DNA of 64,000 nt from Haemaphysalis longicornis (lineage: Eukaryota > Arthropoda > Arachnida > Ixodida > Ixodidae): the NCBI GenBank assembly GCA_013339765.2, contig CM023454.1:138177942-138241941 (forward strand). The letters are read 5' to 3'. Position numbers and translations under genes: made by a program. Each line of letters begins with the position of its first letter. Position 1 is the stretch's first letter. Below the pieces are notes generated by a model. That model searched no databases. It was not told the DNA's origin and saw nothing but the letters and a program-made list of their open reading frames with translations. Positions 21,221 through 31,114 of this stretch are shown here, piece after piece.

Positions 21221-22410
21221 TGTAGAGGTGCGAAGCATTGCGAAAGAAAAGCTGTGAGCATTGCCAGTGGCACTAGTTCAGTGGTCAGCAGTCAGTGGTC
21301 AATAGTTCAGGGCCCTGGTCCGGAACTAAGGGATATGGCTGTGAAGGAGGAGGAGACAACCAGCAAGAAGACCCAAACTGTGACGGAGGAAGGGGCCCCG
21401 CGACCAAAGTATCCGCATGAAGCCCATAACAAGCGGGCGGTTTCCTGCGTGCCGATGGAGGCCTGCCTTGAAGATGAGCCACCTTCGGCTCCCGAAGATT
21501 CGGAGAGGTTGTCGCCGACGGAGGGCCAGTCACCTCCGCCACTTAACCTCTGCCTTCTGGAAGGCCAAGAAGCAAACGAGCTCGAAGATTTCCAGAGCTG
21601 GGACGATGAAGAGACCAGTCCAGAACTGAAGGCGCTGAAACAAGAGGAGGTGAGCAGCCAGACGACAGCGAATGTCACAGAAGGTGGGGAACCATGTCCA
21701 GGATCCCCCAAATTGACGCCGACCGACAATCTTAAGTTCTCCGCGACGCGTAATGCAAATCAACCAAGGAACCGTATCTTGTGTCGATGAGAACGCGAGA
21801 AGACGATCGAGAATGACACCTGGAGCAATTTCTCAGCAATGGTCTATGAACACTCCGTTAAAGGAAAAGCCGTCGCGTCGGTTCAAAGGGGTGACTCCGA
21901 AGCCAGAAACCAGTTAGTGTCAAACGTCCAGACAAAACACGAAAAGCAAGTCCGCCATAAGGATGCACTTGCCGCAGACAAGGATGTATTAACGACAATT
22001 TTGAAAGCAGACGACGAGAATCCTTAATGTAAGCATGCGGATAAAGCGATAGACTCATTCAATTATGGAATAGACGACCAGATCACCATGGACAGGAACA
22101 CTCTCAAACACAGGAATCACTTTGGCACCATACCGCGACTGTTTGAAGCGCGAAACCTGATCATTAGGGAAGAAGCCGTCAAGATTTTCTCGTCGATAGA
22201 ACCAAGCCTCGTTCTAGCCCTAGTCAGAAAGCAAAACAATCGAACCACGGCACATAGCCATCGAGGAGAGATGTACAACAAACCCTTCAGCAATTGCTGG
22301 GACGATCATCAAGAAGACAGGGGACCATTCAAGCACTTCGTTGGTGCCCCTACTCGAAGTGTGGCCGAGTGTAGAGGCGCGAAGCATTGCGAAAGAAAAG
22401 CTGTGAGCAT
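21221..22410 (+). repeat. 1.2-kb unit flanked by 41-bp direct repeats
   Basis: 21221-21261 and 22370-22410 are the same 41-bp sequence (starting tgtagagg, containing gcgaagcattgcgaaagaaa) with one mismatch, in direct orientation. The unit between contains the 178-codon acidic ORF at 21254 and further short frames (21839-22027, 22088-22459). The direct repeats could be short terminal repeats, the ends of a tandemly duplicated exon, or a duplication boundary. No RT, integrase or transposase motif was found inside. Confidence 0.7.
21254..21790 (+). CDS. Hypothetical acidic protein with internal duplication
   Basis: I do not recognise this 178-codon frame. It is rich in E, P, S and T and lacks a signal peptide or membrane segment. 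It contains a repeated block: residues ~30-58 (KEEETTSKKTQTVTEEG then P.P.YPHE) and residues ~125-152 (KQEEVSSQTTANVTEGG then P.PGSP). A repeated block preserved at protein level suggests it was once, or still is, translated. It begins within the left 41-bp direct repeat. A minus-strand frame of 140 codons overlaps it, so composition may explain part of the openness. It could be an exon of a host gene or a non-autonomous element's protein. Confidence 0.3.
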   Translation: MSIASGTSSVVSSQWSIVQGPGPELRDMAVKEEETTSKKTQTVTEEGAPRPKYPHEAHNKRAVSCVPMEACLEDEPPSAPEDSERLSPTEGQSPPPLNLCLLEGQEANELEDFQSWDDEETSPELKALKQEEVSSQTTANVTEGGEPCPGSPKLTPTDNLKFSATRNANQPRNRILCR

Positions 22411-22459
22411 CGTAAGTGGCCAATCCATCAGCAGAGCAACTAGGGCGGCCGCCGATTAA

Positions 22460-23599
22460 AAGAAGCGGAGAGCTCGTTCGGAGAAAGAATAAACATGGCA
22501 TCCTAGGGATCGGTCACAGTTCATTACACGATTAAGAACAATAGGGGGCCGAGGACGCACATTTGTGGTACGCCAGAAGTTACGTGGGAAAGGGCGGAGT
22601 GGGAATTGTTACTTACAGTAAACTCCTGACGAAGTTACAAAGTCATGAGAGGGTTAGGGAGTCTAATCGGCGGCCCGATAATTTAGAAATCCGACGGCAC
22701 ACTTAGAAAACGGCTGTTGCTTGCGTCGCGTTTTGGTACGAAAGGTATGTCTTGTTTAGCCGCGCAGATATAGCTGCCACGCTGTCGCATTTCTTCTCAA
22801 ATTCATCCTGTGACGAAAAAAAATATCTCGACGATTTTCCAAGATTTTTGTCTCTTGTCGTAAAGTAGCAGTACCTACATTGTTGCTTGTGACTTGTTGG
22901 TTTATTCACACGCTGTTCCATGTACGTGATACGCTGATTTCTAGTCCGAGCATACTTCATCGAGATTGCCGAGGTGGAGTGTTGAGGTGGTTTGATGAGC
23001 GGAAATGCCATTGCTAATGAATCATTTCGGTGTCTAATAGATGAATAGGTTGCGTTACCCCACTCCTTTTTTACTTCTCTTCTGAGACAGTCTTAGAAAG
23101 CGATGTTGTTTGGTTGTTGTTTGTAATATAAGGGAGTCCGAGTCAGTGCAGACGCCTTGATGCAGCTGGCGAAAGGCAGGTCAGTACAGTGTGGAAGTAC
23201 TGCTTCCTTACCGAAATCCTGGTAACTGTATCGGGCGCTACTCAGTATACGTAACACGGAAGAGAAAGCGTCTGACCTGTAGGGCCTTGTACGTCGTGGG
23301 CGAAGATCGGCAACGAATGGAACAAAGATGAAGCACATTGAAGGTGAAATGTACTACTTGACTATCCTGTGTGAGCAAAGGGCTACCAAAGCTTGCGTTT
23401 TGCTTGAAGACGAAACTAACACGGTGTCACTCCTCGGCAATCACGACGGGCTCTTTTATAGCGAAGCCAAGGACGTGAAAATTGAGAGTGTATTTGCGCC
23501 ACGTTTCATGACCTATAGTGCAACACCCAGTGTAACACTTGGGACCATGAATTGCTGGACGAGCTTTCTTTTAAAATATTCTTAATATTGAGGTGGTTT
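22460..23599. other. Unassigned spacer
   Basis: Contains only frames of about 100 codons or fewer without recognised motifs, such as 22703-23011 on the minus strand. No repeats were noticed. It ends where LINE-C homology begins. Confidence 0.5.
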
Positions 23600-26340
23600 G
23601 AGGCAGCGACTTTACCTACCCAGTTATAAACTGGTGCAGGTTGTTTCCTTCTTACTCCGATGAAGGCAGCAAATTCTTAGCCTGTTTTCAAAACTTCCAG
23701 CTAATCACGTCACAAGATAAACTTCACACAGTTCGAACATATTAAACCTTATCCTGATAACTGAACCAAGCAACCCAGAGTCTGTCCATTACTTAAAAGA
23801 AATAAGCGATCACAAAGTTATCCTCGTGTCTTTCAGTTTTACTTGTCCACAGGATAATCCTACTTCAAAACGGATATAGCTGTATGAATGGTGGTAATAA
23901 CGAAAGCATAAACACCCATGTCGAACAATTTTACACTGACTACGAACGTGAAATCCATAGCCGCTCAGTTTAAGGCAATTGAAAATTGTTAGTCGATAAA
24001 TTACACAACTAACGGAAATTTTCATACCAAGTATAAAAATGGTTCAACCACTCAATTAAAAAAACAAATAAACCAGAAAAAGCGCTTGCTTAGACCTGCA
24101 AAAACAAAAAAACCAGCCATCTCTTTGGAAGGCGTACTCTGAGGCCGTTAAACGCCTTTCGGTTACATTTCAGTGTGCTAAACGGGAATTTTTCGACAAC
24201 GGTTTCCTGCATGCTCAAAGGTAACCATCGAAAATTTTGGAAAATGATAAACCCAAGTAACAAAACGCCAATAGCCATATCAGGTCCCAACGATGAATCT
24301 TTAGTCGACGTAGACTCTGCTGATACCCTAAACAGCATCTTTTGTGCGGTTTTTATGATTGATCACAACCCTAACGTATCTTGTAATACTGATATTGCCA
24401 TACCAGATCCCATGTCACCAATTGTCATTTCCGCAAACGAAATACTTAACATAATTAACAACATAAAACGTTCATCTGCAAGGGGAAATGACAATATAAA
24501 CAGCAAAATATTAAACAATACGAAGCTGATAATTCCTTCTGTCGAGGCATTTCTCTTCTCTCAGTCACTTTTTTGGGTGACATTCCGGAGGACTGGAAAC
24601 TGGATAAAATCACTTCATTATTTAAGAGTAGCAACAGATTGTCCCCATATAACTACAGACCAATTTAGCTAACAAGTGTCTCTTGCAAAATTATGGAGCA
24701 CATTTTATTCACCCACATAATAATCACCTAGAAAAGTGCAGCTTCATCCACCCTTCACAACCGCCTTCATTCATAATATACATACAAAAAGAAAACAGTT
24801 TTGTCATTATAAACTATTCCCGATCTATAACTTCTTCCGTCCTATCCGGTGTTCCTCAAGGAACCGTACTTGGTCCCCTAACCTTTTTCGATATACAATA
24901 ATGACATTCCGCAATGCATACTAATAAGATCCATTTATTAGGACACGACTGCGTTCTTTATGCAACCATCACCACTAAAGGCGATAAATTATCCTTACAA
25001 AGAGACTTTAAAGCCGTGCATCACTGGTGCGAGATGTGGCAGATGTTTTTAAATTTTAAGTTTTTATTTTAAGAGTGGCAACAAAACATCCCCATATAAC
25101 TACATACCCATATCGCTAACAAGTGTCCCTTGCAAAATTATGGAGCACATATTATTCACCCATATAATCAATCACCTGGAACAGTAGAGCTTCATCCACC
25201 CTTCAAAACATGGTTTCTGGAAAGGCATGTCCTGCGAAACGCAGCTTGCCGCCTTCATTCATGAATTGCATACAAATCTTGACCGAAATATTCAGACCGA
25301 TGCCATTTTGCTTGACTTTGAAAAAGCATTTGACAAAGTTCCACATCGCCGCCTAATGACCAACTTTCATTGCTTAACCTTCGCCGGTCCATCTTATCCT
25401 GGATTAACAACTTCCTCAGTAATAGAAACAGTTTGGTCATTATAAACAATGCCGGATCTAGAACTTCTCCCGTCCTTCCCGTTGTTCCTTAAGGAACAGT
25501 ACTTTGTCCCCTACTCTTCCTGATATACATCAATGACCTTCCGCAATGCATCAGTAACAAAATCCGACAATTTGCAGACGATTGCTTCCTCTATGCAACC
25601 ATAAGTAGACAAGCCGATCAATTAACCCTGGAGAGAGACCTTAAAGCTGCTCAACACTGGTGCCAGACCTGGCAATGTATTTGAATTCGTGTAAATGTAA
25701 AACACTTTCCTTTCATAGACGCGCTAACCCATTTTGCTACATTTACTCTCTGCGCGGTTGCTTCCTACAATCCACTAATTGCTACAAATACCTCGGTCTA
25801 CACATTACAAGCGATCAGCTTTGGTCTGCCCATATTAACCATATCATTTCTCCTGCTAATAGATCCCTATGTCATTTTCAGCGCACCTTGAAGTTTTCTC
25901 CCACCGCCTTGAAAATACAGGCCTTTACCACATTAACCCGACCACAACTTGAGTACGCGCAGCCGTGTGGGACCCACACCAGAACTTCTTGGTAGAAAAC
26001 CTTGAAGGTATTCAGAACCGCCATGCCAGATTCGCGTTCTCAGATTACTCATCGTTCACAAGTGTGACAGAGTTAATAAAAAGTGCGACCTCCCTCCCCT
26101 CAATCACCGTCGAAAAATGTCAAGACTTACTCTGTTCCACAAATTCTATTACGCATCCACACCGATAATCTACATAACACCCCGCACCGATTCTTCTGAT
26201 CGTAGCAGCAACTCGAAGCCAGTTCTATCCCATCGCCCTAAAACCAACACGTTTGCGCAGTCATTCTTTATTCCCACTACTAAAGACTAAAACGTTCTAC
26301 CGGATAAGATCGTTATTATAAAGATACAGGAACATTAAAA
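23600..26340 (+). pseudogene. LINE-C ORF2 remnants
   Basis: Recognisable blocks include the endonuclease tail (23600-23900), linker and pre-palm (24175-24672, with SSARGNDNINSKILNNT), a first RT segment with [12 protein letters not shown] (about 24838-24890), a second palm segment (25227-25445, LLDFEKAFDKVPHRRLM), the motif-C block QFADDCFLYATISR (about 25568-25610) and the C-terminal region (25660-26168, YKYLGLHITSDQLW). Stops and indels are frequent throughout. The catalytic FADD is retained in the second segment. Confidence 0.85.
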
Positions 26341-26704
26341 AATTACTAATCACCCTTTGCGAGCCCGAGTGACCATTTTTGTTTATTGTTTTTATGCTCT
26401 CTCGCTCTCTCTTCTTATTTTTCGCTTCAAACGGTATCATATTTTGTACGTTGAACTCAAGTACTCATTCCGGTGGTTGCCCTTTTGTATCTGCTGTTCC
26501 CTTGTAGTTTCTTATGATTCGTGCCACTGCGATTCTATATCCCCCCACCATGCAAAAATTCTGCCTGTGTTACATACCATTCCGAATGTATTCACACATT
26601 TTTGTGTCTTAGCTTACGCAGACGTTTTTTCTGCTGTTTTCGCTGTTGTTTGCAAATCACCCTTTGCAAGATTCAAACATTTGTATCCCCAGCCCCTATG
26701 TAAT

Positions 26705-26719
26705 GTCCCTTCCAGGGAC
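26705..26719 (+). promoter_or_regulatory. 3'-terminal hairpin of LINE-C
   Basis: GTCCCT-TCC-AGGGAC forms a perfect 6-bp stem although the loop is three bases instead of six. The stem is thus shared with LINE-B while surrounding sequence has diverged. Confidence 0.55.
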
Positions 26720-26760
26720 ACTTGAGTAAAATAAAATAAATAAATAAATAGATTTTTTTA

Positions 26761-27995
26761 CGCATGCGAAGTAGGTGTGGTTTCATCTGTTTATATGTTA
26801 GCTTAGTGTAACAAATGTTGCAAATCTCTCTCTGCCTTGTGTTTCCTCCCTGGTTGTGGCCGGCTCAAATCACGCCAATTTTTTAATTTACGTTAAAGAT
26901 GCACCAACTCGCCAACCAACATGTTTTAATAAATTGTGACGTGTTTTTACCTGGAAAATACTGCTTCTATGTGGCCTTTGTTTGTCTTGAGGTGATTTTC
27001 AACACATCATTCGCAAATTTTTAACACATTCTTAGCATTTTCTATTAGGTTCATCACATTGTTTAATCCTAAAAGCAAAGTAGAAAAGGTAATATTTTGC
27101 ATATGTAACGTATAAAAGTCACACTTTATATTTAAAAAGTACTTTATATATGTAAAAACCAAAGGCCTTAACGTACTTCCTTAAAAAAAAGCTCCTTTTC
27201 ACCAATTTATTTTCGGAGGGAGAATAAAACTGTACATACTCGGTTCTGATTCAGAATTATGTTGTTATAAATTATAAGCCAAAAGTCGAAACTGCATAAT
27301 AGGCTAGGTTTTGGAGCAACAATAAAAAAACTAAAAGCATAAAATGCCCTACGCATGTCCAGAACACTCCCCTCGTAATAAGGGTCTCTCTAGTTTTTTT
27401 CACAAGAATTCTATTGATTCGAGGAAAGCAAACAGTATAAAGAATACTTATGAAAAGAAAAACCGGATTTCTATTGTTAGATTTTTACTTGCAAATAAAT
27501 TGGAGAGGCAACAAAATATAATTTTTTTCTTGTTTCTTGGCGAAAACCAACAGCATAGACATCTGCCGGCAATTCGAGTATTGTGTTCTATCGCCGTTTT
27601 AAATATTGCCAGTGCTTTCTATTCTTGCATTTTGAGCAGAAAAGCTTGGATAGATAAACATCGCATATACGGGTTATTATAGGTGCAAATATATCAAAAC
27701 AATTTTAATGCGCGTAATCTGCAGGTTAGCAGCTCCACGGGCTGAGCTGTTGTCTAATTGAGGCAAGAGATACACAATTTCTTCAGAATCGCTACAACGC
27801 AGCAAGATAGTTTCAGGACATTCGCCAGAAGACCCCACACGGTGCACTTTGTGTGTTCAAGGTGACGATAATGCCGGCACGGCGGATTCCAAGTCGGCAC
27901 ATTCTTGGTATAACGACCTATGGCAAAAACGTGTAAGGCGAAGTGAACAAGGCTGAAACAGTGGCCATGGGTGAACTTGTGAAGCTGCGATCGAT
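26761..27995. other. Unassigned A+T-rich spacer
   Basis: About 1.2 kb, strongly A+T-rich, with one 112-codon plus frame at 27344-27682 that has no recognised motif. I see no repeat or regulatory structure that I can support. Confidence 0.55.
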
Positions 27996-27999
27996 TTTC

Positions 28000-29905
28000 A
28001 TTCCCATTATCACCATCAGCATTTCTACGCCCACTGCAGGGCAAAGGGAAATTACCCCGGTCCTGTGCCGACTGTGACCGACTCATCCCCGCAACCGTCT
28101 TGATCTCATCTGCCCATCTAACTTATTGCAGCCCCCTGCAACGTTTGCCTTCTCTAGGGATCCACTCTATTACCTTAAATACCCATAATAATCTTGCCTT
28201 CGCATTTCATGCCCTGACGACGTCCATTTCTTCTTCTTAATCTCTACTAATATGTCCTTAACACGAGTTTTTTTCCTGACCCAGCCCGCTATCTTCTTGT
28301 ACCTTAACGTTACACCTATCATTTTCCGCTCCATTGCCTGCTGAGTCGTTCTCAATTTAAGTTGAAACCTCTTAGTGAGCCTCCAAGTTTCTGCCCCGTA
28401 GGTGAGTACCGGAAGATGCAGCTGTCATACACTTTCTTCTTCAGCGACAATGATAGACTTCTATTCATTTCCTGAGAATGTCTGCCATACGCACTCCACC
28501 CTATTCTGATCCTTCTAATTATTTCTGCCTCATGTTGAAATCTAGGGTAACGACTTGGCCTAAGTAGATATATTCGCTTAGCGCTTCTACTACCTCGCCC
28601 CCTATGCCAAACTGCTGTGCTGTCCCGAGGGTATTCACCATTAATTTGGTTTTCTGCATATTAATTTTCAGGCCAACGGTTCTCTTCTGTTCGTCCAGGG
28701 CGGAAAGCGTGGTTTGCAATTCGTCCGCCGAGTTACTTAGCAAGGCAACGTCATCAGCAAATCTGAGTTTACTGAGGTATTCTCCATTAACTCTTACTCC
28801 CACGTGTTCCCAATAAAATGTTCTGAGTACTTCTTTTAAACAGGCTGTGAGTAACATTGGACAGATTGTCTCTACTTGTCTGACGCCCTGCCTTATAGGT
28901 ATTTTACTGCTCTCCTTATGGAGAATGACGGTAGCTGTGGACCCATTGTAGATGTCCTCTAGTATTCTTACATAATGCTCATCCACCCCCTGGTTCCATG
29001 ATGCCTGAATGACTGCTGAGGTTTCGACCGAGTCAAATGCTTTCTCATAATCTATGAAGGCTATATATAGGGGTTCAGTACGCTCAACGCACTTCTCTTT
29101 CACCTGACTGATCATGTGAATATGGGCCATTATTAAATAACCTTTACGGAAACCTGCCTGTTCTGTAGATTTACTGAAATCTAAGGTGGCAGAAATTCTC
29201 TTAGCGATTACCTTGGTAAGTGCCTTGTAGATGACTGACAGTAAGCTGATTGGCCTGTAATTTTTGAAGTCCTTTGTGTCCCCTTTCCTAAAGATTAGGA
29301 TGATGTTCGCGTTCTTCCAAAATTCCAGTGCACTTGCGGTCATTAGGCATTGCGTATACAGATTTGGCAGTTTTTCAACTAGAATTTATTCGCCAACCTT
29401 TAAGATGTCTGCTGTTATCTGGTCCTCATCAGGTGCTTTGCCCTCTTTCATTTCTTTCAAAGCCTTCCTTGCTTCTTCGGTCGTTACTTGTGGGATTTCT
29501 ATGTCCTCTGAACTACTTTCTCGTTCGGCATAATCCTGGATGTCCCGGCTACTGTACAGATTCCTAAACAACTCCTCGGCCACTGTGAGTATTTTATCCC
29601 TATTTGTGATGACATTGCCTTGCTATCGTTAAGTGCACACATTTGATTTTTCCCCACGCCAAAACGCCTTTTCACTGTTTTCAGGCTACCTCCGTTCTTT
29701 ACAGCGTATTCTATCCTTTCCGTATTATACTTCCGTATGTCAGCTGTTTTACGCTTATTGATTGACTTCGAAAGCTCCGCTAGTTCTATTCTGCCAGCTG
29801 GGGTGGCGATTGTCATGGTTTGCCTATTTTTTATTAGGTCTTTCGTCTCCTGTGAAAGTTTACCAGTATCCTGTCTAGCCATCGTGCCCCCGACTTCTAC
29901 TGCAC
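28000..29905 (-). mobile_element. RTE-type LINE, 5'-truncated, minus strand
   Basis: The order on the minus strand is linker, RT palm and thumb, C-terminal region, then a short 3' UTR ending in a GATGGTGATAATG-like tail (about 28000-28025). RTE elements commonly end in such short microsatellites. The endonuclease domain that should precede the linker is absent, so the copy is truncated near 29905. It looks younger than the plus-strand RTE remnant at 14585-15100. Confidence 0.85.
28170..29882 (-). pseudogene. RTE ORF2: linker, reverse transcriptase and C terminus
   Basis: Three frames cover it. 29882-29499 is the linker, starting MARQDTGKLSQETKDLI, with ERIEYAVKNGGSLK. 29583-29386 and 29343-28519 give the RT: NYRPISLLSVIYKALTKVIA, EQAGFRKGY, AFIDYEKAFDSVET, IRQGVRQ, LRFADDVALLS and KTKLMVN. 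28355-28170 is the C-terminal block AMERKMIGVTLRYK and TRVKDILVEIKKKKWTSSGH. FADD and the motif-A Asp are kept, so the RT core is well preserved, but frameshifts near 29500, 29385 and 28520 and the missing endonuclease make it non-functional. Confidence 0.88.
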
Positions 29906-30108
29906 ACTCCTATCGATAGTCTATCTGCCTAAATAGCAGTCACGAATCTCTAGAGCCTCTGGGGTGTTTAGGGCAAAACAAAAAACGAAACATTTTCACA
30001 ATCCAGCCCTGCGAAAGCCGATGTTCAGCGAGCCTGTTGTAACCACTGAACACGCTATTGGACAGGGTATAAACTTTTTCTCGATGTCTCTGCAGAATAC
30101 TCTATTTG

Positions 30109-30240
30109 CTTCATCATGGCAACAGGTTAAGCGCCAGGCTCAACTGGAGGAAGTAAAACAGACAGGAAAGCGGCGCCCCTTTCCTGTCTGTTTTACTTCC
30201 TCCAGTTGTGCCTGGCGCTTAACCTGTTTTAATGATGAAG
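30109..30240. repeat. 132-bp near-perfect palindrome (long hairpin)
   Basis: Arms 30109-30170 and 30179-30240 are reverse complements over 62 bases with three mismatches, around an 8-base loop (cggcgccc). The core reads ggttaagcgccaggct through gacaggaaag. The stem would form a ~62-bp hairpin in RNA or cruciform in DNA. ctctatttgct occurs directly on both sides (about 30100 and 30272). Confidence 0.92.
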
Positions 30241-30327
30241 TACAAACTAGCTCGCATCGACATATTAATTCAGCTCTATTTGCTATTACGCCCGGCTGCT
30301 CTTGTGGCAATTACTACGCCCTGTGTA

Positions 30328-30347
30328 GCCGAGCGCATGCGCTCGGC
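30328..30347. repeat. Perfect 20-bp palindrome
   Basis: gccgagcgcatgcgctcggc equals its own reverse complement. It lies about 90 bp right of the long hairpin, in an otherwise unassigned stretch. Confidence 0.9.
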
Positions 30348-30869
30348 GTCTTGGGCAGGATCTCATGTATTTAGTGACTGTAGACTTGCCTTACCCTTAA
30401 TCATATTCCGCCAACCTAATTAGTACAGCCAGCAAATAATGGTAAAACCCCATTGTTCACATGCGACTTTTCATAAATACTGCAGTTTTGATCTTTGTTC
30501 TGTGGGTTAAAAAACAATTGAACTCTATGGTTTAGGCCTGAATCGCGTGATGCATGCGTCGGTGTCTTGCGTGAGAAGGGCTGGATGCTGCGTGGGTTTT
30601 TTCTTGTGACACATTTTCGACAAACTAGAGTCTTACAGCTTAGCTGTTTTTAGGCTCCTTCTTAATATTACGCGGTACAAATAAGTGAAACCCCTCAAAA
30701 ACACCCGATGGGGTGATGTGAATAGAAGCTTCAAAGTATTATCTCCCCCACTGCCAAGAATAGGATCTCCAAGATCTGAAAAATACTCTCGACTTGATGT
30801 ACTAGAATCTTTTCACACAGCCCGCCCTGGTACTTTGCAGTCCACATTCTTAATTTTAATATTTTGAAG
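30348..30869. other. Unassigned spacer
   Basis: No coding motif or repeat recognised between the palindromes and the LTR-like repeat. Confidence 0.5.
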
Positions 30870-31114
30870 CGACGTGAGAAGTCTCTCCTTCAATTATTGA
30901 AGAGTTCCTCCTGATGAGCAGAAGGCGAACTGCACCGTAAGTAAGGGAGCTGTGGTGTTGGTGGTGTTTCTGCGTGGCAGAGAGTGACCGTGGTTCTTTC
31001 GCCTCGGTATCTGGATTCCAAATGCTGGCCGGTGATTCGTGCCTCTTGACTCGTGGCACAATGAATTGCTCCGGCGGGCCGAGCTCCCTCAGCCGCCATG
31101 GTTACTCTGCTACA
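30870..31114 (-). repeat. 3' LTR of the degraded LTR element
   Basis: On the minus strand it begins TGTAGCAGAGTAACC and shares with the 5' LTR, for example, TGCCACGCAGAAA and CGCCGGAGCA/TGCCGGAGCA blocks in the same order. It lies directly after the purine tract. Its 3' limit is approximate, because similarity fades near 30880. Confidence 0.6.

Larger units (their letters stand above)
23600..26760 (+). mobile_element. LINE-C: diverged, 5'-truncated relative of LINE-A/B
   Basis: It starts inside the endonuclease domain (GDFTYPVINW, compare GDFNYPSIKW in LINE-A) and ends with the same 3' terminus (atgtaatgtcccttc...cttgag then AAATA tail at 26700-26755). It lacks the TG/TA microsatellite. It is composite: a segment around the RT palm (NYRPIS region) occurs twice, at about 24609-24745 and 25070-25190, with an intervening piece that lacks the palm core. 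Either two overlapping insertions or an internal rearrangement is required. Confidence 0.85.

Noticed and set aside
21307..21729. 140-codon minus frame overlapping the acidic ORF
   Set aside because: Its Ser/Ser-rich composition mirrors the plus-strand Glu/Pro-rich frame, and only the plus frame shows the protein-level internal repeat.
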